Shown piece after piece: positions 5,314-6,189 of a stretch of DNA of 6,189 nt. The DNA comes from CAZNRY01 sp964575675 (GTDB taxonomy: Bacteria > Eisenbacteria > RBG-16-71-46 > CAIMUX01 > VGJL01), in NCBI GenBank assembly GCA_964575675.1, contig CAZNRY010000202.1:1-6189 (forward strand), written 5' to 3'. The notes under the pieces are model-generated. The model was not told the DNA's origin. It made no database searches and worked only from the letters and a program-made list of their open reading frames with translations. The position numbers and the translations under genes were made by a program. Positions within the stretch are counted from its first letter, which is position 1. The number at the start of each line of letters is the position of its first letter.

Positions 5314-6189
5314 ATGAGGAAACTTCTATTGGCGCTGGGGCTCTTGGCCCTCTTCTGTCAGCCGGTGCTTGCCGGTCCGAACAGCAATGGCGCCATCATT
5401 GTTCACACGAACGACGCGTACACGTATCTGTCGACGACGGTCTGCACGACGACGCGGCTGCCAGTGACCTGCGAGGCCGCGATCACGAGGACCGACAAGG
5501 GGACGGGCGCGGTCGTGTGGCTCCTCGCGGCGTTCCTGTCGACGGCGAGCCCGCGCGTCGCGTCGGTCTACTTCGGTCTAAACTACGATGATGTTAACCT
5601 GGATGTGACCGTTGCGAAGGGGTTCTGCGGTCCCGCCGGGACCGTCGAGATTGCGGATGCCGGTTGGCCTGCCAACCCACTCGCCGGTTGCTCGGTCGGT
5701 TTCGGGACCCCGATCATCGGCGACACCCTGTTCCCCTTCTACTACTTCAAGGTTGACGACTACTCGGGCGGTGTCGGGAATCCGTTCCTCTGCAGCGACA
5801 TCAACGACACTGGCGGGTTCGCGAAGTACTACGATGATTCCTTCCCGCCGGCCGAGGACAGCATCACCCTGTTCGGTTGCGTGGTCTGGTACGGCCCGGG
5901 CCAGAACCACTGCCCGGTGGCTATACCTACCGGTGCTTGCTGCGACTTCGCCACGGGTGCGTGCACGATCACGACCCAGGCGGCGTGCGGCTTCGCCTGG
6001 TTGGGTCCGGATGTGCCGTGCAACCCGACGACCTGCCCGGTGCCTCCTCCGACCGGTGCTTGCTGCGACTTCGCCACGGGTGCGTGCGCGATCACGACCG
6101 AGGCTCAGTGCGGCTTCACGTGGTTGGGCGCGGGTGTGGCGTGCAACCTGACGACCTGCCCGGTGCCTCCTCCGACCGGTGCCTGCTGC
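5314..6189 (+). CDS. Secreted protein with unique N-terminal domain and tandem six-Cys GACC repeats, cut by the window end
   Basis: The frame is open from ATG 5314 to the last base (292 codons) with no stop, so the C-terminus is missing. Residues 1-20 (MRKLLLALGLLALFCQPVLA) are a signal peptide ending in VLA before GPNSNGAIIVH. Residues 21 to about 200 form an unrecognised, probably beta-rich domain with Cys44, 53, 105, 126, 160, 189 and 200 and motifs VYFGLNYDD, ADAGWPANP, FPFYYFKVDDYSG and FGCVVWYGPGQ. I recall similar domains in secreted proteins of FCB-group candidate phyla but know no function. From residue 207 six-Cys repeats begin: 207-241, 248-282 and a third starting at 289. The same repeat occurs in the preceding gene, 67 nt upstream and co-directional, so the two probably belong to one functional set and may share a transcript. 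A role on the cell surface or in the extracellular space is inferred from the signal peptide and paired cysteines. Confidence 0.85.
   Translation, partial: MRKLLLALGLLALFCQPVLAGPNSNGAIIVHTNDAYTYLSTTVCTTTRLPVTCEAAITRTDKGTGAVVWLLAAFLSTASPRVASVYFGLNYDDVNLDVTVAKGFCGPAGTVEIADAGWPANPLAGCSVGFGTPIIGDTLFPFYYFKVDDYSGGVGNPFLCSDINDTGGFAKYYDDSFPPAEDSITLFGCVVWYGPGQNHCPVAIPTGACCDFATGACTITTQAACGFAWLGPDVPCNPTTCPVPPPTGACCDFATGACAITTEAQCGFTWLGAGVACNLTTCPVPPPTGACC
5932..6189 (+). repeat. 123-bp tandem repeat (41 residues per unit), continuing beyond the window
   Basis: Units start at 5932, 6055 and 6178, exactly 123 bp apart. The first two complete units differ at about 12 of 123 bases by eye, and their first 33 bases are identical. 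Each encodes the pattern CC-x6-C-x7-C-x10-C-x4-C plus the linker PVPPPT. The third unit is cut after 12 bases. High DNA identity implies recent duplication or homogenisation, and the array may vary in copy number. Confidence 0.93.

Noticed and set aside
5612..6151. 179-codon + strand open frame over the second secreted protein
   Set aside because: It is an Arg/Ser/Pro-rich shadow. The frame starting at 5314 is open to the window end and encodes the signal peptide and cysteine repeats.
5932..6189. CRISPR-like regular repetition
   Set aside because: The repeat is in-frame coding, 123 bp long without short unique spacers, and encodes a conserved cysteine motif.

Overview
The window is GC-rich DNA (well above 60% by eye), with every convincing gene on the + strand. 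The strongest clues to the organism are two adjacent secreted proteins built from six-cysteine 'GACC' repeats. The first has a ConA-like N-terminal module, an OB-fold-like module and a short basic C-terminal tail (TTWGKIKANYR). From memory, this style of protein is common in uncultured Fibrobacteres-Chlorobi-Bacteroidetes (FCB)-group lineages such as Candidatus Eisenbacteria and its relatives. That assignment is an inference and has not been checked against any database.

Layout. Bases 1-432 hold the C-terminal end of glutamyl-tRNA synthetase (gltX), cut by the window edge. Bases 520-1974 encode an unrecognised cytoplasmic, His/Trp-rich, probably all-helical protein. It has no Shine-Dalgarno site but has a possible promoter placed so that its mRNA would be nearly leaderless. 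Bases 2056-2130 are a complete tRNA-Glu(CUC) with an encoded CCA, a plausible promoter before it and a clear rho-independent terminator after it. Bases 2174-2789 contain no convincing gene. They hold several inverted repeats, one excellent sigma-70 promoter (TTGACA, 17 bp, TGTTATTCT) and a predicted leader of about 350 nt with a strong hairpin just before the next ribosome binding site.

Bases 2790-5246 encode an 818-residue exported protein: signal peptide, Cys-free ConA-like domain, two six-Cys repeats, an OB-fold-like region, six more six-Cys repeats and the basic tail. After a 67-nt gap containing a strong hairpin without a U-tract, a second exported protein starts at 5314 and runs off the right edge. 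It has a different N-terminal domain but ends in an array of the same repeat, here a tandem with an exact 123-bp period.

How the parts relate. The left half is translation machinery (glutamyl-tRNA synthetase and one of its tRNA substrates) around an unknown gene. The right half looks like a surface or secreted module in which different N-terminal domains are joined to a shared disulfide-stabilised repeat stalk. The first repeat of the first protein resembles the repeats of the second protein more than it resembles its own neighbours, which suggests exchange of repeat units between genes.
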